Source: Xiphias gladius (Eukaryota > Chordata > Actinopteri > Istiophoriformes > Xiphiidae). Taken from it: a DNA stretch of 64,000 nt. A program made the translations under genes and the position numbers. This document shows positions 54,901 through 64,000 of this stretch, piece by piece. The notes beneath the pieces were generated by a model, which saw only the letters and a program-made list of their open reading frames with translations, did no database searches and was not told where the DNA came from. The stretch is from positions 1,698,001 to 1,762,000 of the forward strand of contig NC_053416.1 of assembly GCF_016859285.1 (NCBI RefSeq), read 5' to 3'. Every line of letters starts with the position of its first letter. Position 1 is the stretch's first letter.

Positions 54901-55370
54901 CATTGAAGGAAGCGATCCGGCTGATGCTACGCGATCTTGTTCCCGGAGCACGCATTTCTGGAGCTGAGACCACGAGCTTCAGTTTTATCGTCCCTGAGAA
55001 GGTCTGTCTTCACGCGGCCACAGGTGATGCAGCGTTTGTTCACTGCTCTGCGCCACTGCCTCATTTTGCTGCTGCTGTTACATTCTAGCTCCAAACGGCC
55101 GACCTGAGGTTTGTATTTCCTGTGAGACTTTGAGGCAATGCAACAGCGTGCGCGTTGATCTTTTGTAAGACTCTGTCACAATGTTGTAGTTGCAACCAAC
55201 CGGGCCAAAGTTTAGGAGAAAAAAACTGTAAGGAAAGGAAGTGAAAGATGACCTTCTTAAAAGCTGTTTATCCAGTGTGTAGTAAAAATTGTACCGTAGA
55301 TTCTCAAATAGTGGCCCGGGCCTTTATTTCCCTCAGTGGCAGAGAGAACCAGGACTTAATTTGGGACAGG
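51976..55370 (+). other. uimc1 3' UTR and downstream DNA with repeats
   Basis: From the stop codon to about 52420 is probable 3' UTR. A forward copy of the 'TTAGCATGCTAA' percomorph repeat lies at 52420-52700 ('gaaatatctccaacaagtat', 'cagaggatgaatccc', 'cttagcatgctaac'). A reverse MITE lies at 52822-53161 (ending 'cattagttgcagccctaa') and a forward MITE at 53645-53900 ('cagggctgcgactaac'). AATAAA motifs occur inside the repeats (near 52853 and 52962), so the true poly(A) site is unclear. No further gene was recognised. Confidence 0.5.
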
Positions 55371-56690
55371 TTTACAGTCCAGAATGTTAAGTATCTGGAC
55401 AGTTTTGTTCTTCAGCTCATTTAATTTGAAATGACATGATGGATAATACATTGAAGTGACAAGTGTCAGCTTTAATTTGAGGAGGTTTACATCAATATAG
55501 AAAGAACTGTGTTGGAGATACAGCCCATTAAACGCATACTGCCCAAACTTTAGGCGTTCGAAAGTAATACGACGGATACACACGACAGACAAGCCAAACA
55601 AAATCATCATATTTAATATTTAGTGTAAAACACTTTGCAGTCAGTGACTCCCTGAAGTCTCTGATCCACAGGCAGCAGCAGACTCTCCGTATCTCCCCTG
55701 GTGATGGTCTCCCCGAGCTTCACCGCAGCCTCCTACAGCTCTTGCTTGTTGTGGGGGTCTCTCTGCCTCTAGACTGGTCTTCACCAAGCGGACCGCTGCT
55801 CGGTGGGACTGAGATCAGGTGATTGACTCGGCCAGTCGAGGATTATCCACCTCCTCACCGTGAGAAGCTCTGGCCGTCGTCCTGCTGAATGATGAAACGT
55901 CGCCCAGTGGGTTTTGATGCCGAATCTGAGCTCTCAGAACGCCCCTGTAAACCTCTGCACTCACCCGGCTGCTTCCGTCACCAGTGAAATCATCAACAAA
56001 TGCCATCGTGTCGGTTCCACCGGCAGCCGTTCATGCCCGAGCCATAACAGATCCACCGCCATGTTTGACAGATGAGGTGGGGGCTCTGGGTCATGAGCTG
56101 TTTCTTGTTTTTTCTCTACACTTTCCTCCTATCATTTCGACAGAGGTTGATTTTAGTTTCACGAGTCTGCAGAACTTTGTTCCAGAACTCTGCCGGTTTC
56201 TCCTTGTGTGTTTTTGAGAACCGTAGCCTGGCCTTTCTGTTTTTGGAGGTTCTACCAGGGGGGTTTGCAACTTGTGGTGAATCCCCTGAGGTTCGGGTGA
56301 TGAAGTCGTCTCTTGATCGTTGACGAGGAAACGCGAACTCCTACGTCCCGGAGAGTGTCCACGACTTGCTGTGCAGTCATAAATGAGTTTTTTTCATCGC
56401 CGTGGAAATGGTTTTCTGCTCCGTGGTCAACCAGGTCGTTTGCCATTTTCTAGTTTTCCTGCTCCAACACCTGCTTTTTTAGAAATGGACCCAACTGCTG
56501 ATTGAGGCAAACCAACCACTTTTGATGTCTCTCTGGTGGATTTTTGCTTCTTTGAGCTTCTTTATCATCTTTCTGCACCACCAAACTGGGGAAAACCAGT
56601 TCTTCGTGGAGCTGGCTTTCGTCACAGGCGTGTCGTCAAAGGAAACAAAAGTTTAAAGCAAACTATTGTCTCATTTATCAGTCAGTATGT
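55371..56690 (-). mobile_element. Tc1-like DNA transposon remnant
   Basis: On the minus strand the frame near 56446-56252 encodes AQQVVDTLRDVGVRVSSSTI and KRRLHHPNLRGFTT, the helix-turn-helix of a common fish Tc1 transposase. Near 56006-55900 it reads MAFVDDFTGDGSSRVSAEVY and RGVLRAQI, matching the family's central catalytic region. The + strand left end has 'gttaagtatctggacagttt' and 'agctttaatttgagg', the family's terminal sequence. The transposase is broken several times and the element is inactive. Confidence 0.85.
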
Positions 56691-58399
56691 TTTTGTGTCC
56701 ACCTGATTTAATGCACATTTTCAATACGTGTTTAAAAAACCCAGAGTGGAAATGCTATAAAATTTAAAAAAAAAAAACAAAACCAAAGTGTGTTTAATCT
56801 AAATAAGCTTGGCTGAGGTGTAAAAGTTGCTGTGTGACCAAAAAACACTGATCAGGAACAGGAATCATGAGACTCTAACGTCACCTCCAGCGAAGAGCGG
56901 GAAACCATCAGGTCTGTGCGGAGCCACGAGGAGACTGGAACCTCCCTCCATCGGGTTCTCCACACGGTTTCCCATCGTCTGACCTCTGACCCGAGCTCTC
57001 GTAGTGACCTCGTCTCGCGGCGTCCTCTTCTTCCGTGCTGGTTTAATGGCAGCGACTGGAGAATCGGCTCATATTCACACAGCAGCGGTGGAGGGAAACA
57101 AGGATCCATTTGCATTTTCTTTTGCCGATTTTTTTTTTTTTTCTGGAGGATTTGCTTAAAATTTGTGTTAATCTGGATGGACACTTGGCTGTTGTTATTG
57201 CTGTAGCTCTAAGATTTTCAGTAAAAGCCAATAAAGTAAATAATACAGTCAAATAATTAAAATGGATTCTAAAATGAAATATGAAGATTTATATTTTTCC
57301 TTTAACCTTCAGTTAGTTGTTGGAATAACAGAAAAACATCTTCCTCAAACAGATGGAGTTTATTTTCAGATTTTCTTTCCCCTTTTTTTTTTTTCCTGAG
57401 GACTTCATCTGTGTCCTGTTAAAAACTTATCAAACTCCATCTGCGGATGAAGATCAGGGGATACGATCAAACGTCTGTGAGAGATTGTTTTCTCGGCTGG
57501 ATTTTTAAGGAGAATAAAATCAAGTTGGTGATGATGACAGAAAAAAAAAACCCAAATTTGTTATGTTCTTTTAATTAAGTACAATGAAAAATGTTATCAC
57601 CAAAACAAAAACAAAAAAATCACTTTTTAGAAGCAGATACCGTTTGTAAACATAAACTGACATTTCTCTCCCAACAGTCAAAAACCCATAATCACCAATA
57701 TCCCGAATTTCCCCGCCTGGGGATCAATAACGTCTCGTCTCGTCTCGTGCCAGAATAAAAACGTGTTTTGAATGAATTTTTGCAGATTCATTCAAAATCA
57801 AAAACTGAAACCAATAAAGTGAAATTCTGTACAGATGTTCCTGGTCCCCGGAGGATGGATCTGCAATAACTTAAGTGATCCTCCGACTATTAATCCGGTC
57901 TTTTATCATCATCCTCGTCCTCATTATTATTATTTTATTACTATTATCATTACTTCTAGCCACAGTAGTTCGGAAGCTCCTCGACTGACAACAGGAAAGT
58001 GTCAGACTTAAAAGGACTAGAGCACAACTTGTTTAACTTGGAGACGCATTCTGCCGCTTGTCGAGGTCCAGGTCCCGTCGATTCGCCTTTTAACTAAATG
58101 ACCAATGTCCCCGTTATTTCCAGCTGGGAAGCTCCGACAGGTATAGGACAAAAATGCCGGTAATTTCCCGTATTTCACACACCGCTCCCAGGCCTTGGTG
58201 TCGTCGTTCTCCGACAGGTATGACTGGGAGAAAGGCGTCGACTTTCGTTAGGTCTTAAATTGAACTTAAAGTCGCCGCTCGCCGCGCAGACCCCGGAACC
58301 GACAGTTCCCCTCTTTCTTTTCCAATCTGCTGTGAAACGAGACCGGACGTTTCCTGTGTTCGTTCTCGTTTTTTTTTGTTTTTTGTTTTTAATAGAGTC
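56691..58399. other. Intergenic DNA; candidate poly(A) signal and retroposon tail
   Basis: An AATAAA at 57230 follows a T-rich and GT-rich segment and could end a + strand transcript. 'aatttccccgcctggggatc' with TCTCG repeats (about 57706-57748) looks like the 3' tail of a dispersed retroposon. A scrap of the 'TTAGCATGCTAA' repeat lies at about 57835-57900. A (TTA)n-like tract lies at 57920-57950. No gene was recognised. Confidence 0.45.
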
Positions 58400-59110
58400 A
58401 CTTTTCTGAACGAAGCTCAAAGCAGCAGTAGCGTGGCCCGGTTTAAGGCGGAATGTGGTCTGAGGGGGAGCTGACGCGCAGACACACACCTGCGGCTGCA
58501 ACCACCCCCCCCACACACACACACACCCACACACACACACACACACACACACCCCCACAGTCCACGGCGCCTTCTCAGAAAAGCTCCGGTCACCGCCACA
58601 GCCGCCTCCGGCATCCTCCGCAAACGGCGCGCCTCTCCGCGCGTTGCGACACCGGCAGCGCCGTCCTCGGGTGGAGTGGGTGTAGACGCCGTCCCGCAGC
58701 GAGCTCTCGCACTCTCTTCTTACCCGGGGAGGAAGGACGCAGAGGTGAGTCGCTCTACTTTCTAGCGCTTTTCGGGACAGCGAGTTCTCGCACGTTAGAG
58801 GAGCTCGTTGTTGCCGCGGATGAGGCGGTTCCCAGATGTTTCCATGCGCGTGTGAAGCCAAGGCTCACGAAGGCGCCGGATTCCGGAGCCTTCCTCGATC
58901 CCCCTTGTCCCGTCTGAGAAGATGCAGCAGAGGCTTAGAGGAAACCTTGTGCTCGTCCTGCCCGGTTCCTTAGATGTGAAATACCAGCTCCGTCCCCTCG
59001 CCCGGGGACCCCCCGCTCGCTTTTTGGAGGGCCCCGGAGCGGCCCCCGAACCCCAGATTTGAAACCTCGCACAGACTGCTGGCTCGTCGATCAGCTCGCG
59101 AACCGACTGG
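58400..59110 (+). promoter_or_regulatory. CpG-rich promoter and putative first exon of an unidentified gene
   Basis: The window's richest concentration of CG dinucleotides lies here. A donor CGCAGAG|GTGAGTCG at 58745 would end a first exon. The open frame through it cannot be joined to the later exon at 62537 without a stop, so this exon is probably non-coding. A (CA)n lies at about 58510-58551 inside it. The long antisense frame over 58175-58861 is a by-product of GC richness. Confidence 0.5.
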
Positions 59111-62100
59111 TCTGGTGTGTTTTCTGTCGCCTTCGGGCGGCTCAGCTCATGAACCCGAGGTGCTATGTCAGGAAACGCCTCTCTCCGCCGCTGAGCCTCT
59201 GGGTGCCCGGTGGGAAAGCCAGGCTTGGTTCCGGGTGACAGGCACCGGTCCTGGAGGTGAACTCCCTCTCAGCTCCAGTTCTTTTTCGAAACAGCCTGAC
59301 GGGCATTTTCAAGTGACCTCAGCCTCTTTATCTTTATTTCACCGTTGGTCGAAAGCAACAAGACATCAGGATGTGTTCACTGGGGCCTCAGGGACTCACG
59401 GTGAGTGTTTCCCACTACTCGCTGACTTTCGAGGCACTGAACAATCAATCGATTATTCGTTCGGTTCTCCCGTGACGGACTAAAACGACCCTGCCGGGCG
59501 TTTTCTGTCCGACAATAAAAATTAAATAAATGAATCAATAAAATGGAAGCAAATCTGATAAAACAGGAATTTACAGCAAACAACTAACACAGACGTAAAA
59601 ACTTAAAGGACGGGGGACCTGTCATAGTCGATATTGTACTGTAGTGGTACAAATTTATGACACATTTGCAACTAAATAAAATTAATTAGACCCAAATAAT
59701 AGGCGGTAATCTGGCTTCTGGGGCCCTGTGGGTCCTAGGCCCCTGGCCAGTGGGATGCTTTGCCCGGCTGTTGACCCAGTCTCGTCACAGCAGCTCCCAC
59801 CGCAGAAGCTTCCTTCTCGGGTTAAACTCACTGGATGATGTGCTCTGGTTAGAGCCGCCGCCTCATTTCGTGCCTCACAGGTGTGTTTTGTTGGGGACAC
59901 TGCCCCGTTGTGTGATGTACTGCTCTGGTCTGCAGGTTTCCACTTGTACCTGTTAGATATATTACGGTGTCTTTGGACCGGTCTGATGATGGACAGCAGG
60001 TGGACCTGAAATAAGGGCTTGTTACCCTTCAGTGTTTCACTGGACCTTCCTGTTTGTGGACTGTAAATCGGCGTTTAATACCGTGAAGCCACAGGATCGT
60101 GGGAGCATGGATGTTGGATGATTTTTGTTTTTTTTTTTTGGAAAAATTTAATTGCAGCTCTGAAATCTGAACGGTGACAATGAGCTGCGTAGAAACGGTG
60201 CATGCAAAAGCTAACTACCGATTAGAAAAAGTCTTTTTTCCTGTCAGTACGATTGCACATGAATGCACCATCTCAGGTGACTCTTCAGACGATCCACATT
60301 TTCAGCCTCATTCTAACTAATGTCGGCACACAGGTGCTCGTGATGACAATGCTAGCATGCGGATGTTCAGCAGGTTAAAGCATTTTAACCTGCTGGTGGC
60401 GCTACAGAAAAAGTCAGGGGATCGCCAGAGTTATTAGGTTTCATCCTCCGGGGAAAAATGAATATCTGTACAAACCTTTATGGCCGTTCACCCTGTCTTT
60501 GTTGAGATATTTCAGTCTGGACCAACTGGTAAACCCACCGACATTTCTATCTGCTAGCATGACAAATAGTAACCCAGAGGACATAATCCCCGTTAGTCTG
60601 AGCCCCGCAGGCTCTGGAGAAAATTTGCAGCACCAGTAAAAGGCTCCATAAACCAATATTGATAAAAGGTGAGTCCATACACAGCTGGTGAAGCATAACA
60701 AACATCTGAGCATCATGCGAGACCACAATTACTCATCGGATATTTTTAGCAGGAGGGTCAGCGTGGCTGGTAAGTTGATCGGGGTCAAACACAAGAGACG
60801 GTACTTTCTTTAGCAGAAGCTTGTTCTCGTGTAGTTTCGTTTTTAGTGTTTGGTCTTTGCATCCAGAAATAAAATCTACAGTCTTCCCAAACCTTGTGAC
60901 CACAATTTAAAAAAGATGAAACCTTGCAAGACTTCAGAGTTTCCAGTTTGCTGCAAGTGCAACAGAAAACTGGGAACCAAAACTGTTTCACGACGACGTC
61001 TGCGGAGTAACGATTCAAAAGAGACGCTGTTGTTCAGATTTTATGACGTTTTAGCTTTTTAGCAGCCAAAAATAAAATAAACTTTATTGAGCTTTAACTC
61101 AACAAATCACAGGTAACGCTACAGATAGTGAAACATATGGTGTTTTTTGTTTTTGGCATCTCATGTTAATAACAAAAAAATTTACTATCTAGATTTGCCA
61201 TGCTAGTTTACAGCTATCTAAGCTAGTTAGCTACTAGTTGACTTTCTGAGTGTGTGTCACGAATCAATTAGCATGTAGCTATTTCCTATACTTAATCCCA
61301 GTTCCTTCTTTGTCTCGAGTCAGTTGGCTTTTACGTTTAGCAGCTAAATCACAGCACCCAGAGGTTTTGATAACATGTCCGCGCCTAGGACTGGTTCAAT
61401 GCTAACAAAATATGTTTGTTAAAACGATAACTTTTGCCAGACTGTTAGGCAGCAAAGTGGATGCCAGTATTACAACAGAAAACCCCAATATCATTTTCCA
61501 GTCTTTAAAATTAACTTTTAAACTTGTATCTATTATTTATACGCTCAACATTAGTAGCTCACCACACCAGCTACAGGCTAAGCAGGTGAAACTCGGTTGC
61601 TGAGATGTTGGAACATCGTAAATTATTTTTCAGTTACATTCAGAAAGTCTGTAAATTAGCTTAAGCTAAAGCTAACTGTGACTTCACTCCAGCTAACCGT
61701 ATGACCCAAAGTTGAGTCAACGCGGTTCGGTTTCCGCATCTTTTTTGTAGTTTCTGGAAATTTCACTTATGTATTTATTTATTTATTTTTTTTGGAAATT
61801 ACACATTTCTATGGCATAATAATTTTCATATTGTAAAAGACATATTCCGGTTTTAGCTCAGTTTTGACCAAATATATAGATACTGCATTTTGGCTCTGTA
61901 GGACATTTTAGTGCCAATTAGCAAACGTTAGCATGTTAACACACTAACGTAACATGGTAAACATTATAGTTTCAAAACATCAGCCTGTTAGAACTGTCAT
62001 CGTGACCATGTTAGCATGCTGATGTTAGCATTTAGCTCAAAATATTGCACAGTTTTCATGTTATGCATCATCAGGTCAAAAATTTTAAAATCTCCAATAC

Positions 62101-62536
62101 GTTTTTGACCAAATACCTGCAAAACTAATGACATTCCCATCAAGTTCAACCAGGTTATGTTTAGTGCTAATCATCAGTGGTGTCATGGTGGGAGGAATCA
62201 TGAAACTAACAAAGTATCCAGGGCCCTCAGGAAGCCTGGAATTAAAATTTTATTTCCATCTGCTAATCCAGTGTAGAGTAGTGTAGTCCAGGGCATAATG
62301 AAAACCTACAACCCTGAAGCAAACCTCGTGGTTTTAGTAATTCTACCGTACATAAAGGCAGTAATGTTCCTTTATGTAATGGAGTAATGTTGCTTACAGG
62401 TGGTGTAAACAGTTCTTATTGACGGAGGAGCAGCAGTGGAGATCTGAGACTATCTGCGTGGCTTAATGCCACTACGGATGTGACAATATGTTTCGTAATT
62501 TTGGGTGAACTGACCCTTTTGCCCTCCTCTTTCCAG
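58745..62536 (+). other. Putative first intron of the downstream gene, with repeats
   Basis: Copies of the 'TTAGCATGCTAA' percomorph repeat lie at about 60320-60525 (reverse) and 61900-62165 (forward, apparently two truncated pieces in a row). A fragment at 59615-59770 ('gggggacctgtcatagtcga', 'ggccctgtgggtcctaggcc') resembles text at 8140-8200 and 7650-7680 and is probably another dispersed repeat. No coding exon is supported. Confidence 0.5.
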
Positions 62537-62653
62537 ATTAGCAACGCAGAGGCAAACGGTGAGAAGACCACAGAGGTTTCCAAGAAGGCTAAAATGAGTG
62601 GAGACACCTCGACCCTGCACCTGGGCGGCATCCCGCCAGCCACGCTCAATAAG
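62537..62653 (+). CDS. Coding exon of an unrecognised gene (partial)
   Basis: It lies between a good acceptor ('cctctttccag') and donor (AAG|GTACGT) and is exactly 39 codons: ISNAEANGEKTTEVSKKAKM, then SGDTSTLHLGGIPPATLNK. If the upstream exon is non-coding, translation could begin at the internal Met (AAAATGAGTG, A at -3). LHLGGIP resembles both the GG-x-P turn of laminin-G domains and, less well, an RRM RNP2 strand, and 39 codons are too few to decide. The gene would continue beyond 64000. Confidence 0.55.
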
Positions 62654-64000
62654 GTACGTATCACCTGAACAGGAAATACTTTTTTTTTTAACCTGTTAAC
62701 TCTGCTAACAACCAGAACCTGATCAGAAACAGCAGCATTAATTATTTGTGATGGCCTCGTGAACTTGACGGTGGTCCACTTGTACTCTTTTAGACGTCTC
62801 AGCTTGTCCAGGTGTACTAAGAAGAACAACAGGTCCCTCAAACAAAAGACAGTTTGTTGTTTGTCATCACCCTCCAGAACAACCCATACAAGCGTTTTCT
62901 GATCTCGTGCTCCCATTGGGAAGCTGACGTCCCTGCCAAAAGCGTTTAAATGGGCTGTTAACAAAAGAGTCATCGGGCGGTTTTCAGGTCTGCCATCACT
63001 GTGGTTTAGGTCTGTTAAAGCACAGCCTTCTGCCAAATAAAAAATATGGCACCTGCATAAATCCTGGTGCAAAGCATTTAGATGCAGTAAAGCCTGGTGT
63101 CATTAAATGAATATTGGATGTAATATTTAATAGGACAGAACAGAGGGTTTGCTTCTTCTGGGGTTATTTCAGAAGATTATTTTGTAGATGTAAATGATTC
63201 TTATCATTAATGATCCTTATTCTTAAGGCCCCACGCGTCCAGAGGGGTGGCCAGAGGTGGCACGGGTCCACCTTGAAATCTGATTGGCCCCCCTTGGTGC
63301 CTCCCGAACCAGAAGCAGCAGGTGATAGGTAGCTTTTTAGTTGTTAGTATCATGGATGGACTACCGAACAGACCAACCAGGTACAGGTCCAGGGCCACTG
63401 GACTAAAACCCTCAGTATGAAGCAACCTTTAACATTTTTTGGTGGGAAAAAAAAAAAAAAACAGTCATATGAGCACAAAGGGATGCAAAATGGCTGCGCA
63501 CAGTCTCTCTCAGACTGGGTGTCCTGTTTCTGTTTGGGGGGGCTGGGGCGGTGTTTTACATGACTGTGTCCAGGGACCTGTTTTCTCATAATCCATCCAT
63601 TGCTGCAGGCCACTTGGAGTTAAAAAATAGCAGCTATTTATGAATATTATTTCATATTCGAATATTTAAAGTTGCTTATTTGACATTCATTTAATATTCT
63701 GAGTGAACAGTGATAATGTGCAGTGGATTCCTGCGGAAAACCATGGCTTTAAATGTGACACATTACAAATCGTGGTACAAATGCAGCCCCCCAAAAAAAA
63801 CCCCAAAAAACTGTGCACCTGCACTCATCCCAATATTCCAATAAGTCAGTGTAGTGGGAACGTTTCATTATTTGAAGAGGAGCAAGTGTTTCCTTCAGTA
63901 ACTGGAGACGAATATTGGTCTGGTTTGTCTGGGGGACGATGGGCCTCATTGCTGAAGTTAAACCGATCTTGCACAAACTGAGAATTATCGCCGGGAGAGT
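62654..64000 (+). other. Intron or downstream DNA; no further exon recognised
   Basis: It contains A-tracts near 63450 and C/A tracts near 63790. 'gatctgattggcccccctt' near 63280 looks repeat-like. A 218-codon frame on the minus strand over 62416-63072 crosses the exon in antisense and has no domain support. Confidence 0.45.

Noticed and set aside
58175-58861. 228-codon minus-strand frame
   Set aside because: It is Arg-, Cys- and Gly-rich translation of a GC-rich promoter and a (CA)n tract, as expected by chance where stop codons are rare.
62416-63072. 218-codon minus-strand frame
   Set aside because: It overlaps the + strand exon in antisense and has no recognisable domain. It could be an old dispersed repeat, but I cannot support coding.
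1-64000. Retrovirus-like, LTR or Polinton-type elements
   Set aside because: No gag, protease, integrase, envelope or capsid-like frame and no paired LTRs were recognised on either strand.

Overview
The window looks like nuclear DNA from a teleost, most likely a percomorph. It has compact multi-exon vertebrate genes with GT-AG introns, long (CA/GT)n microsatellites, Tc1-like transposon remains, one internally deleted L2/CR1-group LINE, and several short repeat families that I recognise as abundant in percomorph genomes. No retrovirus-like, LTR or capsid-bearing element was recognised.

Layout. 1-1.9 kb: LINE remnant. 2-7.4 kb: repeats and unrecognised DNA upstream of, or within the 5' part of, the first gene. 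7.4-17.4 kb (+): seven coding exons of a beta-galactoside alpha-2,6-sialyltransferase, best matched to st6gal1 (490 codons, every junction in phase). 17.4-26.2 kb: downstream DNA without a convincing exon, holding an hAT-like MITE and a candidate poly(A) signal. 26.2-29.1 kb: a tRNA-Asp(GTC) array with seven full-length genes and four copies that lack the same 12 bases of the anticodon arm. The array is arranged in 176-192 bp units and ends in a roughly 320-bp inverted repeat. 29.2-52.0 kb (+): uimc1 (RAP80, the ubiquitin-reading subunit of the BRCA1-A DNA-repair complex), 21 coding exons in one continuous 1078-codon frame. 52-58.4 kb: downstream DNA with a Tc1-like element and MITEs. 58.4-64 kb (+): a GC-rich putative first exon and one later exon of a gene I do not recognise, which runs off the window.

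Main points of interest. (1) uimc1 contains a head-to-tail duplication of about 1.15 kb (37.55-39.81 kb) carrying two exons. The upstream copy of the second exon has lost the frame and its GT donor, while the downstream copy is intact. (2) The largest uimc1 exon encodes an internally duplicated module with six K-S-P-[VT]-[FS] motifs and a dense SQ/TQ cluster. (3) The protein lacks an evident N-terminal SUMO-interacting motif but has a SIM-like VIDL plus acidic run near its C terminus. (4) The tRNA-Asp array has amplified anticodon-less copies that keep both internal Pol III promoter boxes. (5) A dispersed repeat in the last uimc1 intron carries a perfect estrogen-response-element palindrome next to DR1/DR0 half-sites.

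The two protein genes are not known to work together: one sialylates glycoproteins in the Golgi, the other acts at DNA breaks in the nucleus. The tRNA array separates them. All gene calls come from reading translations and splice sites by eye, with no database search.
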